64,000 bases of DNA from an uncultured Paracoccaceae bacterium (lineage in GTDB: Bacteria > Pseudomonadota > Alphaproteobacteria > Rhodobacterales > Rhodobacteraceae). Of the stretch, positions 18,547-28,266 are shown piece after piece (within the stretch, counting starts at the first letter, position 1; every line of letters starts with the position of its first letter). Both the position numbers and the translations under genes were made by a program. The stretch spans positions 186,001 to 250,000 of the forward strand of contig CANKZJ010000002.1 of the NCBI GenBank assembly GCA_947488605.1, read 5' to 3'. A model generated the notes under the pieces. That model had not been told where the DNA came from, made no database searches, and saw only the letters and a list, made by a program, of their open reading frames with translations.

Positions 18547-20532
18547 ATGGCCGCGAAAGATAACGACGATCGTAAAGACGGTGACCAGGACGGCGATATC
18601 AGCCTTGATATGAGCCAAACCGCGGTCAAGAAAATGATCGCCGATGCGCGTGAACGCGGATACATCACCTATGACCAGCTGAACGCTGTTTTGCCGCCCG
18701 AGCAGGTGTCGTCTGACCAAATCGAAGACGTGATGTCGATGCTCTCCGAGATGGGCATCCAGGTTACCGAAGAAGAAGAAAGCGAAGAAGCCGAAGACGA
18801 CAAAGGTGGCACAGAAGTTGCCACTGTCGCGGGTTCCCGTGAAGTCACACTTGGCGGTGCCGAGGCTGAAAAGCTTGACCGCACGGATGATCCGGTACGG
18901 ATGTACCTGCGCGAGATGGGCTCGGTCGAGTTGCTGTCGCGTGAGGGCGAGATCGCGATTGCGAAACGCATCGAGGCGGGTCGCAACACGATGATTTTGG
19001 GGCTTTGTGAAAGCCCGCTGACCTTCCAGGCGATCACAATCTGGCGCGACGAACTTTTGTCAGAAGACATTTTGTTGCGCGATGTCATCGATCTTGAGAC
19101 AACTTTCGGCGACCAACTTGGTGAAGATGGCGAAGTGGAACCTGTTGTTGCGGCACCGGCCGTGGCAGGGACCGAAGAGAAAAAAGAAGCCACGCAAGAG
19201 CTCGACGCCGATGGCAACCCGATTGCCAAAGACGATGACGATGATGATGATGATCAAGCCAACATGTCATTGGCCGCAATGGAAGCCGCGCTTAAACCAC
19301 GTGTTCTTGAAACGCTCGAAGTGATTGCGCGCGACTTTGCCGATTTGTCAGATATGCAGGATGCGCGGATGTCTGCGACGTTGAACGAGGATTCGTCGTT
19401 CACTGACAAACAGGAAAAGAAATACCAAAAGCTCCGCTCCGAGATTGTTGAACTCGTGAACTCGCTTCACCTGCACAACAACCGGATCGAAGCATTGATC
19501 GATCAGCTTTACGGCATTAACCGCCGGATCATGTCGATTGACAGCTCGATGGTGAAACTGGCCGACCAAGCGCGCATTAACCGCCGCGAATTTGTTGACG
19601 CTTACCGTGGTCGCGAGTTGGACCCCAACTGGCTCGAGGAAATGGGTCAAAAGGCTGGTCGCGGCTGGCAGATGATGATCGAAAAATCGACCGCCAAGAT
19701 CGAAGAATTGCGTGGCGATATGGCTCAGGTCGGTCAATACGTCGGTGTCGATATCACCGAATTCCGCCGCATCGTGCAGCAAGTCCAAAAGGGTGAAAAA
19801 GAGGCGCGTCAAGCCAAGAAAGAAATGGTCGAGGCGAACCTGCGTTTGGTCATTTCCATCGCCAAGAAGTACACGAACCGTGGCCTGCAATTCCTTGATC
19901 TCATTCAAGAAGGTAACATTGGCCTGATGAAGGCTGTGGACAAATTTGAATACCGTCGCGGTTATAAATTCTCGACCTACGCGACATGGTGGATCCGTCA
20001 GGCGATCACACGCTCTATCGCTGATCAGGCGCGCACGATCCGTATTCCGGTGCACATGATCGAGACCATCAATAAACTGGTCCGTACCGGTCGCCAGATG
20101 CTGCACGAAATCGGTCGCGAGCCGACACCAGAGGAATTGGCAGAGAAGCTGCAAATGCCTTTGGAAAAAGTTCGCAAGGTGATGAAAATCGCCAAAGAGC
20201 CGATCTCGCTTGAGACACCGATTGGTGACGAGGAAGACAGCCAGTTGGGTGACTTCATCGAGGACAAGAATGCGATCTTGCCGCTCGATTCAGCCATTCA
20301 AGAGAACCTCAAAGAGACAACGACGCGGGTTTTGGCGTCACTCACACCACGCGAAGAGCGCGTGTTGCGCATGCGTTTCGGTATCGGCATGAACACCGAC
20401 CACACGCTTGAAGAGGTTGGCCAGCAGTTCAGCGTGACACGTGAACGCATTCGCCAGATCGAGGCGAAAGCTTTGCGGAAATTGAAGCATCCAAGCCGGT
20501 CACGCAAACTGCGGTCGTTCTTGGATCAATAG
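18547..20532 (+). CDS. rpoD: RNA polymerase primary sigma factor RpoD
   Basis: 661 residues: region 1.1 at the N-terminus, region 1.2 ([11 protein letters not shown]), a non-conserved acidic spacer with seven consecutive Asp around residue 230, region 2 ([16 protein letters not shown]), region 3 and region 4 with the helix-turn-helix [23 protein letters not shown]. This is the housekeeping sigma factor. The ATG at 18547 with GAAAGGG upstream is used. dnaG-rpoD order is the usual proteobacterial one. Confidence 0.98.
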   Translation: MAAKDNDDRKDGDQDGDISLDMSQTAVKKMIADARERGYITYDQLNAVLPPEQVSSDQIEDVMSMLSEMGIQVTEEEESEEAEDDKGGTEVATVAGSREVTLGGAEAEKLDRTDDPVRMYLREMGSVELLSREGEIAIAKRIEAGRNTMILGLCESPLTFQAITIWRDELLSEDILLRDVIDLETTFGDQLGEDGEVEPVVAAPAVAGTEEKKEATQELDADGNPIAKDDDDDDDDQANMSLAAMEAALKPRVLETLEVIARDFADLSDMQDARMSATLNEDSSFTDKQEKKYQKLRSEIVELVNSLHLHNNRIEALIDQLYGINRRIMSIDSSMVKLADQARINRREFVDAYRGRELDPNWLEEMGQKAGRGWQMMIEKSTAKIEELRGDMAQVGQYVGVDITEFRRIVQQVQKGEKEARQAKKEMVEANLRLVISIAKKYTNRGLQFLDLIQEGNIGLMKAVDKFEYRRGYKFSTYATWWIRQAITRSIADQARTIRIPVHMIETINKLVRTGRQMLHEIGREPTPEELAEKLQMPLEKVRKVMKIAKEPISLETPIGDEEDSQLGDFIEDKNAILPLDSAIQENLKETTTRVLASLTPREERVLRMRFGIGMNTDHTLEEVGQQFSVTRERIRQIEAKALRKLKHPSRSRKLRSFLDQ

Positions 20533-20546
20533 ACGCGAGAGGTCAC

Positions 20547-20813
20547 ATGGCGCTCTTTTCCAAACTCTTCGGCGGTGGCAAGACGCCTGAACCTGCCCCG
20601 TCTGAGGACTACAAAGACTTTGCAATCACACCAGTCCCGCAAAAGGAAAGCGGCGGCTGGCGTTTGTCAGCACGCATAGAGAAAGACGGTCAAGAGCATG
20701 TGCTGATCCGGTCTGACGTGCTGCAAACGAAAGAGCAGGCGGATGACGCCTCGATCGCCAAAGCCAAGCAGATGATTGATGAACAAGGTGAGCGGTTGTT
20801 CGGATCACCCTAG
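20547..20813 (+). CDS. HlyU-like small protein
   Basis: 88 residues starting MALFSKLFGGGK followed by YKDFAITPVPQKESGGWRLSARI, the pattern of the HlyU family. HlyU in Vibrio is named as a hemolysin activator, but that protein is an ArsR-type regulator and this short family is of unclear role. GAGAGG lies before the ATG, and it is 14 bases after rpoD, so likely co-transcribed. Confidence 0.72.
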   Translation: MALFSKLFGGGKTPEPAPSEDYKDFAITPVPQKESGGWRLSARIEKDGQEHVLIRSDVLQTKEQADDASIAKAKQMIDEQGERLFGSP

Positions 20814-20932
20814 GGCATGTTTCAGCCTATCACGCCCCGCTCATGTGCATTTACGATCATGTGAGATACGGTTTCAGCAGATTGAACTGGCCACGCAACA
20901 GGCGCACATCCTAATACAGAAAGGATGTCGTC

Positions 20933-21196
20933 ATGACCAAACTCTCCATCTCTCTTGCGGCTGCGATGCTGTCTGTCACGCTCGCTCCAACGGCGCAGGC
21001 CTACAGCACAGAGCCCGCACCACAGACACTTCACCAGATCAGTCAACTCACTCCGCTGGGGCCGCAATCCGTGAAGGTCGAAAGCGTGTGCACCGTTCAA
21101 GTGAGCCCATTGCTGGCCTCTCTTCTTGGTTTGCAAGACGACTGGCGCACCGATCGTCAAACCCCGGCGCAAAGCACTGTTGCCTGCGCCCAGTAA
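20933..21196 (+). CDS. Small secreted protein, unknown
   Basis: 87 residues: a signal peptide at 1-23 (hydrophobic core SLAAAMLSVTLAPTAQA) and a mature part of about 64 residues with two cysteines (C52-like position in ESVCTVQV and near the end VACAQ), possibly disulfide bonded. AAGGA is 7 bases before the ATG. I do not recognise the family. Confidence 0.6.
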   Translation: MTKLSISLAAAMLSVTLAPTAQAYSTEPAPQTLHQISQLTPLGPQSVKVESVCTVQVSPLLASLLGLQDDWRTDRQTPAQSTVACAQ

Positions 21197-21246
21197 AGAG
21201 CCTGACGCGGGTTGCGCTTCATCGTGCGCCCGCAGATGATGTGGCT

Positions 21247-21654
21247 ATGCAGAAGACGTTTGAAATTGCGACCTCTGGCCCTGGCCTTTACGAATTTACG
21301 CATCAAGTGAAAGGATGGGTCAAAGGTACAGGCCTGTTGACGCTCTTTATTCAGCACACCTCGGCCAGCATAGTAATCCAGGAAAATGCCGATCCGGAGG
21401 TGCAGACCGACCTGCGGAATTATTTTGCGCGCTTGGTTCCCCCGACAACTGATCCGTCGATGTCCTATCTTACCCATACTTATGAAGGCCCCGACGATAT
21501 GCCTGCGCATATCAAAGCGGCTTTACTTCCGACACATCTAAGCATCCCTGTCACCGATGGGCAGCTTGCCCTTGGGACGTGGCAGGGCATCTATCTGTTT
21601 GAACACAGGGACCGCCCGCACCGGCGGCGGATCGTGGCGCATCTGGCAATCTGA
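21247..21654 (+). CDS. yjbQ: YjbQ/UPF0047 family protein
   Basis: 135 residues with the family signature HTSASIVIQENADP, then PTTDPSMSYLTHTYEGPDDMPAHIKAA split by short gaps, and the closing GTWQGIYLFEHRD. Members have weak thiamine-phosphate-synthase activity in vitro; the in vivo role is unsettled. ATG at 21247 is used; GTG at 21241 is an alternative; no good ribosome site is seen for either. Confidence 0.88.
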   Translation: MQKTFEIATSGPGLYEFTHQVKGWVKGTGLLTLFIQHTSASIVIQENADPEVQTDLRNYFARLVPPTTDPSMSYLTHTYEGPDDMPAHIKAALLPTHLSIPVTDGQLALGTWQGIYLFEHRDRPHRRRIVAHLAI

Positions 21655-21737
21655 GTCTCAAAGGCAACGGTTTTTGCGCTGCATCTAGCGTCTCAAATTG
21701 CCCACTACCCAAAACCTGCGCCGCTTCATATAGTGCC

Positions 21738-21746
21738 TGTGGATAA
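21738..21746 (-). promoter_or_regulatory. Perfect DnaA box upstream of nrdR
   Basis: TTATCCACA on the minus strand, 54 bases before the nrdR start. One isolated perfect box; another copy lies within thiN (around 14918), so chance occurrence cannot be excluded. It could tie nrdR expression to replication. Confidence 0.3.
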
Positions 21747-21799
21747 ATGGGGCAGCAACACAAGCAATAGACCCCGTCAGTGAGAGATAAGGACCCAGC

Positions 21800-22273
21800 A
21801 TGCGTTGCCCATTTTGCGGAAATGTTGACACCCAGGTAAAAGATAGCCGTCCCGCCGAGGACCACGTGGCGATCAGGCGACGCCGGTTTTGCCCGGCCTG
21901 CGGCGGACGATTCACCACGTATGAGCGCGTGCAGTTGCGTGATCTTGTGGTGATCAAATCAAATGGCCGTCGCGAAGATTTTGACCGGCCAAAGCTGGAA
22001 CGCTCTATTCGGATTGCTTTGCAAAAACGCCCCGTTGAACCTGAACGCATTGATCAGATGATCAGTGGTATTGTGCGCAGACTGGAAAGTCTTGGTGAGA
22101 CGGATATTCCGTCGGGGTCAATCGGTGAGATCGTGATGGAAAGCCTCGCGCGCATTGATACGGTCGCTTATGTGCGTTTTGCGAGTGTTTACAAGAACTT
22201 CCAAGCCGCAGATGACTTCGATAAATTCGTTAGTGAATTGCGCCCCGACAATGCGGGCGACGACGCAGAGTGA
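21800..22273 (+). CDS. nrdR: Transcriptional repressor NrdR
   Basis: 157 residues. The zinc ribbon is C3-C6 and C31-C34 (MRCPFCG ... FCPACGG), followed by the ATP-cone domain ([16 protein letters not shown]). NrdR senses ATP/dATP and represses ribonucleotide reductase genes. AAGGA lies before the ATG. ribD starts inside the nrdR stop (GTGA), so they are translationally coupled. Confidence 0.97.
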   Translation: MRCPFCGNVDTQVKDSRPAEDHVAIRRRRFCPACGGRFTTYERVQLRDLVVIKSNGRREDFDRPKLERSIRIALQKRPVEPERIDQMISGIVRRLESLGETDIPSGSIGEIVMESLARIDTVAYVRFASVYKNFQAADDFDKFVSELRPDNAGDDAE

Positions 22274-23358
22274 CATCGCAAGCTGACGCTCGGTATATGG
22301 CGCTTGCCCTTTCATTGGGGCGGCGCGGTATGGGGCGTGTCTGGCCGAACCCTGCTGTCGGTTGTGTCATTGTTAAAGATAATCAAATCATTGGACGTGG
22401 GTGGACCGCTGATGGCGGACGTCCACATGCTGAGACGCGCGCGCTGAAACAGGCGGGGGCTGCTGCCACTGGCGCGACAGCCTATGTGACGCTGGAACCT
22501 TGTTCCCATCACGGCCAAACTCCGCCCTGCGCGCAAGCGTTGATTGACGCAAAGGTTGCCCGCGTCGTGATTGCGACAGGTGATCCCGATCCAAGAGTTG
22601 CAGGGCAGGGTGTCGCTATGCTGCAAACGGCAGGAATTGCGGTGACACTTGGCATTCATGAAACCAACGCAATGAACGACCACGCGGGGTTCTTACTGCG
22701 AACAACGGAGAACCGCCCTTTTGTCACGCTAAAGCTTGCAGGCACTCTGGACGGACGAATTGCAACTGCCACCGGGGAAAGCCAGTGGATCACCGGTCCG
22801 CAGGCACGCCGCGCTGTGCATATGATGCGCGCGCGCCATGACGCGGTGATGGTGGGTGCGGGAACCGTGCGGGCGGATGACCCGTCTTTGACAGTGCGCG
22901 ACATGGGGGTGACCCGGCAACCGGTCCGCGTTGTCGTCTCACGCGCTATGAAAATAAGCGCGGCGTCGCAATTGGCGAAAACTGCCGCTGAAACCCCTGT
23001 CTGGTTATGTCATGGTCCCGACGCGGATGTCGCGGATTGGACCGTGGCAGGGGCAAAGAGCCTTCCATGCGCGATCACGTCTGGCGCCATTGATCTGCAA
23101 GCCGTGATGCATACGCTGGCCGAACAAGGCATTACGCGTGTTTTCTGCGAAGGTGGTGGGATGATGGCCGCGTCACTGCTGAATGCGGGGTTGGTCGACC
23201 GTTTGGTTGTTTTCTCCGCCGGTGCCGCAATTGGGGCCGAAGGCACGCCAATGTTATCCGCAATGGGAATTGATCGGTTGGCAACCGCGCCACGTTTCAC
23301 GCTAGAGCACGTCAGCGTTCTTGGCGGCGATATCTGCCACACATGGCGGCGGGACTGA
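22270..23358 (+). CDS. ribD: Riboflavin biosynthesis deaminase/reductase RibD
   Basis: 362 residues. The N-terminal deaminase has H53-A-E55 and C78/C87 ([11 protein letters not shown]), its zinc site. The C-terminal reductase begins near residue 150 ([26 protein letters not shown]) and ends with a GG-rich NADPH site. It catalyses two steps from the pyrimidine product of GTP cyclohydrolase II. GTG start overlaps the nrdR stop. Its stop abuts the kpsC stop on the other strand with no base between. Confidence 0.96.
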   Translation: MTSQADARYMALALSLGRRGMGRVWPNPAVGCVIVKDNQIIGRGWTADGGRPHAETRALKQAGAAATGATAYVTLEPCSHHGQTPPCAQALIDAKVARVVIATGDPDPRVAGQGVAMLQTAGIAVTLGIHETNAMNDHAGFLLRTTENRPFVTLKLAGTLDGRIATATGESQWITGPQARRAVHMMRARHDAVMVGAGTVRADDPSLTVRDMGVTRQPVRVVVSRAMKISAASQLAKTAAETPVWLCHGPDADVADWTVAGAKSLPCAITSGAIDLQAVMHTLAEQGITRVFCEGGGMMAASLLNAGLVDRLVVFSAGAAIGAEGTPMLSAMGIDRLATAPRFTLEHVSVLGGDICHTWRRD

Positions 23359-25353
23359 TCATCGCCAAAGCGAGGCGTAGCTGGCAAACAGACCTTGAAG
23401 TTTCGCGAGGCTGCGGTTCACCGGCCCTTGCTTTGGCAAATCGTTATTCTCGATCCTATCCACGACGACTTCGACCGGGCATTCGAGGCCTGTCACCGGA
23501 TCAAAGTAGCGCGGGTAGGCAATGAGTGTCGCATAGACAAGTGCTGGCAAATCAACCCGTGCTGTGCGCCTTGCGATGGGAAGCGCGCGGTCATCTGTCA
23601 GCCCCCAGCCGGCATAAAACGGTGATCCAAGACAGGTCACTTGTTTGCTGCGCAACAGCGCCTCAAAACCCAAAAGTGATGTCATTGTCCAAACTTCATC
23701 AACCGCTTCGATTGCCGCAATTGGGTCTGCATCTGTGAGGATAACATCCGCGAAATCACCTGCATTCGGGACCGCGCCATCACGTAACCCCGCTTCGACA
23801 TCAGGGTGCGGCTTGTAGATCACGACGGCGGCGGGGTTGGCGTCACGGACGGCTGTCAAGAGTGCTAGATTATCTGCGACATCGGTTGTGCCCCATTTGA
23901 TTGATGCATCATCGGCAACCTGGCCCGGCACAAGAATGCGGCGCCCTTTGGGTAAGTCAGGCAGCGTATTTGCGCCCAGATTATATTTTGAAAGACCCGC
24001 GTCAGTAATTCGGTCGATCAATGCAGCAGCCCTGTGTCGCAACGCATCATCAAGCGCCTCGGATCCATTGATCAGATTTTCCAACCGACTGGCGCGCGTC
24101 GCGTCATAATACATGCCAACGTCATCCAAAACGAGGCTCAGCGGTGAGATCAAGTCAGCGCCGAGACCCCTTGAGCGCAAGAAGCCGTCTTCGACACGCA
24201 CGACATCAGCCGTCTGTGTATTGCCCCACGCCATGATACGCCGCTGTTTGGCATTGGCTTTGGTGCGGGCTTTGTCGCCCTTGGCGAAGATAACTGCCTT
24301 CTCCGCACCAAAAATCTTTTGCAGCGGTTTGCGTTTCCACATGCGCATGTCGGCCGCAACCCAGCCGTGACGGTCATCGCGCCACGCTTGCGCCAGACCC
24401 CCCAACGTCGTGGCGGCCTCTTCAAAGCTGCATAATCTGTCGTGAAACGGGTCGTACCATTTGGGATAAAGGATCATCGCACCCGCAAAAAGCTGCGCGC
24501 GTGTCAGGTTACGTTGCCTGCGCTGGAGCGGTGCGCGGTCATCCGTAAGTCCCCAGCCCATATAGAAAGGTTGCCCAAACACGATTGGTTTGTGCCCCGC
24601 CAAAATAGCTTCAAATCCAAGTTGAGAACTGACCGTGTAGACCGCGACAGCGCCTTCAAGAAGGTCCCAAGGCGACACGAGACTGGTGTCCAGCACGATC
24701 CGTTCATTGGTGTCTTTATCGGTAAAATAAGCATCTCTGTGCCCCGCAACAGTTTCGGGGTGCGTCTTGATGATAATCTTCGCTGTTGGATGTTCGGTTT
24801 GCGCATAAAACAGCATTTCGCGAAACGTATTGCTGTCAGCGCCGCAGGCCTTGATTGATGCGTCCTTGCGGGATTGGTCAATGACAACAACATATCCGGG
24901 GTCAGGGGCCGCAATGCTGGGATCAAAAGCATTATATTTGGACAGATGGTTTGACTTGAGCAGCGCAATCCCAGCCTTGGCACGGTTCAGCAAAGCTGTG
25001 TCATCAATCGGGTTTTCGGTTAGAATAACTTCAAGGTCTGATGGCGTTGTTGGATCGAAATGCACGCCATGATGATCGATATTCAATCCGATTGGATCAT
25101 CTCCATCACGTCCCAGCTTCACAGACCGCAAAAAACTATCCTCGACACGGACAATCTTTGCACCTTTGTGTGCAGCAACGGCCTCTCCGCGCGGTGCGGT
25201 CGGGCTATTGCCCCAGACACCGACAAGATCGCCTTCACCTGGCGCACCAAGCCGAATGTCATAGCCTGCCAAATCCAATATGCGTCGCACGCGGCCTTCC
25301 GTCAGAAAGCCGCCGTTGTAGACATAAAGTTGGCTACGCTTTTCGTCAGTCAT
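23359..25353 (-). CDS. kpsC: KpsC-like Kdo transferase for capsule linker
   Basis: 664 residues made of two related halves (about 8-320 and 330-650). Each half carries RVED(S/G)FLRS, a KYN motif, a DASIK motif, a KTHPE or KPHPD motif, and LGFEA followed by G(Q/S)PFY and GWGLTDDR. This is the KpsC dual-glycosyltransferase layout; with KpsS it builds a poly-Kdo linker on lipid for ABC-exported capsules. The start at 25353 overlaps the kpsS end by 8 bases. No capsule exporter genes (kpsDEMT) are in the window. Confidence 0.9.
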   Translation of the reverse strand: MTDEKRSQLYVYNGGFLTEGRVRRILDLAGYDIRLGAPGEGDLVGVWGNSPTAPRGEAVAAHKGAKIVRVEDSFLRSVKLGRDGDDPIGLNIDHHGVHFDPTTPSDLEVILTENPIDDTALLNRAKAGIALLKSNHLSKYNAFDPSIAAPDPGYVVVIDQSRKDASIKACGADSNTFREMLFYAQTEHPTAKIIIKTHPETVAGHRDAYFTDKDTNERIVLDTSLVSPWDLLEGAVAVYTVSSQLGFEAILAGHKPIVFGQPFYMGWGLTDDRAPLQRRQRNLTRAQLFAGAMILYPKWYDPFHDRLCSFEEAATTLGGLAQAWRDDRHGWVAADMRMWKRKPLQKIFGAEKAVIFAKGDKARTKANAKQRRIMAWGNTQTADVVRVEDGFLRSRGLGADLISPLSLVLDDVGMYYDATRASRLENLINGSEALDDALRHRAAALIDRITDAGLSKYNLGANTLPDLPKGRRILVPGQVADDASIKWGTTDVADNLALLTAVRDANPAAVVIYKPHPDVEAGLRDGAVPNAGDFADVILTDADPIAAIEAVDEVWTMTSLLGFEALLRSKQVTCLGSPFYAGWGLTDDRALPIARRTARVDLPALVYATLIAYPRYFDPVTGLECPVEVVVDRIENNDLPKQGPVNRSLAKLQGLFASYASLWR

Positions 25354-26647
25354 TTGTAGATCTTGCAGAGCGGACAACGCGCAGGCGTTCCGATTTAACG
25401 TCTGGATCATCAAGCGAGAGGTCATAAGGATCGCGATTTTTTAGCATCATATCAACGACATGCCTGAGAGCCTGCTTGCGCCCTTTGCTGGAGTAATAGC
25501 CGCCAGGCACTTGGCTGGTCTCCAAAAGAAACGCGCGGAAGTCACGGTAGTCGGACACGCTGGGCCGCTTTGGGTTGGCAAAAAAGTCCGGCAATGGTTG
25601 GTCCGAGATGAACTCTGGTTTGTTATAAACCGCCGCGCCAAAGGATCTTAGCGGAATACCGCGCCAGAGCGCTTGCTGACCGGATGTCGAATTCACCGTC
25701 ACCGCAGACCGCGCCTCGCCCAAGATAAAGGCAAGCTTGCCGCCACCCAAATAATGCACACGCCGCGCGATGCCATGTGATTTGGCAGCTGCGGCAATGA
25801 TCTTGCGCAAGGGCGATTGGCCGCTCTCAAGGGGGTGAGCCTTCAACACAAGGTGATGATGGGCGGGCGCACCTTTGGCAAATCCTTCAATGACCAGATT
25901 AATAAATGCGCGCATATCCGCGAAATCGGAATGCGCCTGAAAACTTGCGTCATGTTCCAACTGCAAAAGTGCTATGTGATATGGAAATCCTCCCGCTTTG
26001 ATACGCCGCGTTGCCGAACTGCGGTGCAACGCCATGAACGGCATCAGCAATAAGCGTTTGCTATATAGCCACGCTTCGCGGTGAACCGGCAGTGCGCGAT
26101 GCGGTCGAAACATGGGGTATCCACGGTTTCGGAACATGACGAACCAATGATAAAGCGCGCCATAAAACACATGTTGCCGCATATCGCCCCAATGGGCTGG
26201 CGGGGTTGGCATATCGATATTGGATTGTGCCAGCCGGTTTTGCATGTCCGCGACGCTCAGGGTCATCAAACGCGAATACCCATTGCTGCCGTCCCGCTCA
26301 TAGGTCACCCAATAGGGGCGCATATAGCCTTCTTCAAAAATATGAATTGTCAGGCCTTTGGCGCGGGCAAGTTCGATCGCTTGGGCATGATGTGGCCGGG
26401 TATCGCCATAAAGGGCAATGTCCGTTATCTGATGAGTGTCGATGAGTGCTGCAAACGTGTCCGCCCAAGTGGTTGGATCGCCTTTGAAACCAATATACCC
26501 CGGATCACGTCCCCAAAATGCTGCATCGCCTGCATTAAACCCGACCCGCCAAACCGGCACACCGGCTTTGCGCAGCATAACACCCAGCTGGCGAAAGAAA
26601 GGCCCGTGCGGACCTTGCAGGAAAAGGAAAGTGCGATCTTGGTGCAT
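25346..26647 (-). CDS. kpsS: KpsS-like Kdo transferase for capsule linker
   Basis: 433 residues opening with FLFLQGPHGPFFRQLG, the start typical of KpsS, then GDTRPHHAQAI, FEEGYMRPYWVT, LKAHPLE and a TVNSTSGQQAL block. It is thought to add the first Kdo to the lipid anchor. Divergent from ribE, with 144 bases between, which must hold both promoters; no riboswitch-like structure is evident there. Confidence 0.88.
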   Translation of the reverse strand: MHQDRTFLFLQGPHGPFFRQLGVMLRKAGVPVWRVGFNAGDAAFWGRDPGYIGFKGDPTTWADTFAALIDTHQITDIALYGDTRPHHAQAIELARAKGLTIHIFEEGYMRPYWVTYERDGSNGYSRLMTLSVADMQNRLAQSNIDMPTPPAHWGDMRQHVFYGALYHWFVMFRNRGYPMFRPHRALPVHREAWLYSKRLLLMPFMALHRSSATRRIKAGGFPYHIALLQLEHDASFQAHSDFADMRAFINLVIEGFAKGAPAHHHLVLKAHPLESGQSPLRKIIAAAAKSHGIARRVHYLGGGKLAFILGEARSAVTVNSTSGQQALWRGIPLRSFGAAVYNKPEFISDQPLPDFFANPKRPSVSDYRDFRAFLLETSQVPGGYYSSKGRKQALRHVVDMMLKNRDPYDLSLDDPDVKSERLRVVRSARSTND

Positions 26648-26791
26648 GTGTGATCAGTGGTCTTTTGCGAAGCGTCATCATAAACTTACAAAGTGTTCCT
26701 GACCGCAATATGGCGCGCATGCAAGCCTGTGACCTTGTCGGGGCAGGGGTGAACCGCTAGGTCAGGGGAAACGACAAAGGACACCCGGCCC

Positions 26792-27388
26792 ATGTTCACT
26801 GGCATAATAACTGATATCGGCACTTTGCTTGAACTCGAGCAAAGGGGTGATCTGCGCGCGCGGATTGGCACGGCCTATGATGTGGGCGGGATCGACATTG
26901 GGGCGTCTATTGCCTGCAACGGTGTGTGTTTGACTGTTGTTGCTTTGGGGAGCGCGCCTCAAAACTGGTTCGATGTCGAAATCTCGGCGGAGACGGTGGG
27001 GGCTACGAACGTCGGTGACTGGGCAACTGGTGGGCGGCTGAACTTAGAGCGTGCGCTGAAAGTCGGTGACGAATTGGGCGGACATATCGTGTCCGGCCAT
27101 GTGGACGGCGTCGCCGAGGTGACAGAGATGCGCGATGAAGGCGGCAGCACGCGCGTGACGTTCCGCGCGCCGGAAGACTTGGCGCGCTTTATCGCACCCA
27201 AAGGGTCTGTTGCATTGAACGGAACTTCGCTCACCGTGAACGAAGTCTCGGGCGCAGAATTCGGGATTAATTTCATTCCCCACACCAAGGTGGCAACCAC
27301 CTGGGGCGATACCAAGATCGGCGATATGATCAATCTCGAAATAGATACGATGGCGCGCTATGTGGCGCGATTGCAGGACTATAGCTGA
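26792..27388 (+). CDS. ribE: Riboflavin synthase, alpha subunit
   Basis: 198 residues with two lumazine-binding repeats: the first begins MFTGIITDIGTL, the second FGINFIPHT region; GGHIVSGHVDG and LNGTSLTVNEV are family motifs. It dismutates two 6,7-dimethyl-8-ribityllumazine molecules to riboflavin. AAAGGA lies before the ATG. The following gene starts in the stop codon (TGATG). Confidence 0.96.
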   Translation: MFTGIITDIGTLLELEQRGDLRARIGTAYDVGGIDIGASIACNGVCLTVVALGSAPQNWFDVEISAETVGATNVGDWATGGRLNLERALKVGDELGGHIVSGHVDGVAEVTEMRDEGGSTRVTFRAPEDLARFIAPKGSVALNGTSLTVNEVSGAEFGINFIPHTKVATTWGDTKIGDMINLEIDTMARYVARLQDYS

Positions 27389-27624
27389 TGAAGCCTCTGG
27401 TCTTGACCTCGATCGAGGATGAGACAGGGGATCGCTGCGTTGATATTATCCGGCAACCGGACGGGCGATTTGCCTACCGCGAATGTCGGCGTGACCCCGA
27501 AGACGGACACGGGTGGCGGTACTTGTCGCAAGCGGAACCACCGATGTTTGAAAGCGAAGCAGCGGCGCGGTTGGCGGCGAAAGAAGCGATAGGATGGATG
27601 CGTGATGACGGGGATCGGACATAA
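27388..27624 (+). CDS. Hypothetical protein coupled to ribE
   Basis: 78 residues, no membrane segment or signal: MKPLVLTSIEDETGDRCVDI then FAYRECRRDPEDGHGW, ending AKEAIGWMRDDGDRT. Its start overlaps the ribE stop and its end overlaps the next gene by 20 bases, which is strong evidence of translation. Family not recognised. Confidence 0.7.
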   Translation: MKPLVLTSIEDETGDRCVDIIRQPDGRFAYRECRRDPEDGHGWRYLSQAEPPMFESEAAARLAAKEAIGWMRDDGDRT

Positions 27625-28162
27625 TTCAGGTCGGGTCGATGAGCCGGGAAAAGGCTGGCGTCGGTATGCGTGGATAAAGGCGCGCAAAGATTTGGTCCCA
27701 ACATTGCCGATCGAGGTCGTGCGCTTGCGGGTGCGCCGCGCTGCGCAGTTGGGACTGCCTTACAAAACTTACGCTGGGATCAGAGCCAGTACCGGGCATG
27801 ACCTGATTGGGTTCTTGTTCTCAAACAACGCGCTACAGGTGTTGCGAGACGGGCAAGAACTGCCGCGAGCCCGCGCAGATAAGCTTGCAGGACTGGTCCA
27901 AACGCAGGTGATCAGTGCAGCCCATCCACCCGTGACACCGACCTATCTGGCGCAATTGCCGGGCGTGCACTCCAGCTTTAGCGCGCCATCGTTTCGGGAA
28001 AGTTGGGCCGAGATGCGCCACCAAGTTTGCCGCATCCTTTGTGCCAACGGACAACCGGCAGACCGCTATGTCATTGTTGGCGATACAGCGTTTGAGCGCG
28101 AATGGTCCGAGGCGGCACGCGCTGCCGGTTACTTACGCGCGGATCAGTTCTTTTCGGCATAG
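27605..28162 (+). CDS. Hypothetical protein with N-terminal GIGHNSG motif
   Basis: 185 residues, soluble. It begins MTGIGHNSG, followed by GWRRYAWIKARKDLVP, a helical middle (VVRLRVRRAAQLGLPYKTYAGIRASTG, here broken by the reader at TYAG) and YVIVGDTAFEREWSEAARAAGYL near the end. The start overlaps the preceding 78-residue gene. I recall similar proteins of unknown function in other Rhodobacterales at this locus; no enzyme motif is evident. Confidence 0.72.
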   Translation: MTGIGHNSGRVDEPGKGWRRYAWIKARKDLVPTLPIEVVRLRVRRAAQLGLPYKTYAGIRASTGHDLIGFLFSNNALQVLRDGQELPRARADKLAGLVQTQVISAAHPPVTPTYLAQLPGVHSSFSAPSFRESWAEMRHQVCRILCANGQPADRYVIVGDTAFEREWSEAARAAGYLRADQFFSA

Positions 28163-28266
28163 GTGGATCATGATCCACCTTACGTCATGGCGCCCACGGC
28201 GCTTAGATGCTTTTCAATCATCCAGCACTGGGCTATCTGCGAGACAACAAAGTTCCGGGGATGACC

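Noticed and set aside
26648..26791. Possible FMN riboswitch before ribE (also looked before ribD and ribB)
   Set aside because: The gaps are too short or lack the conserved RFN helices; genes are coupled by overlaps instead.
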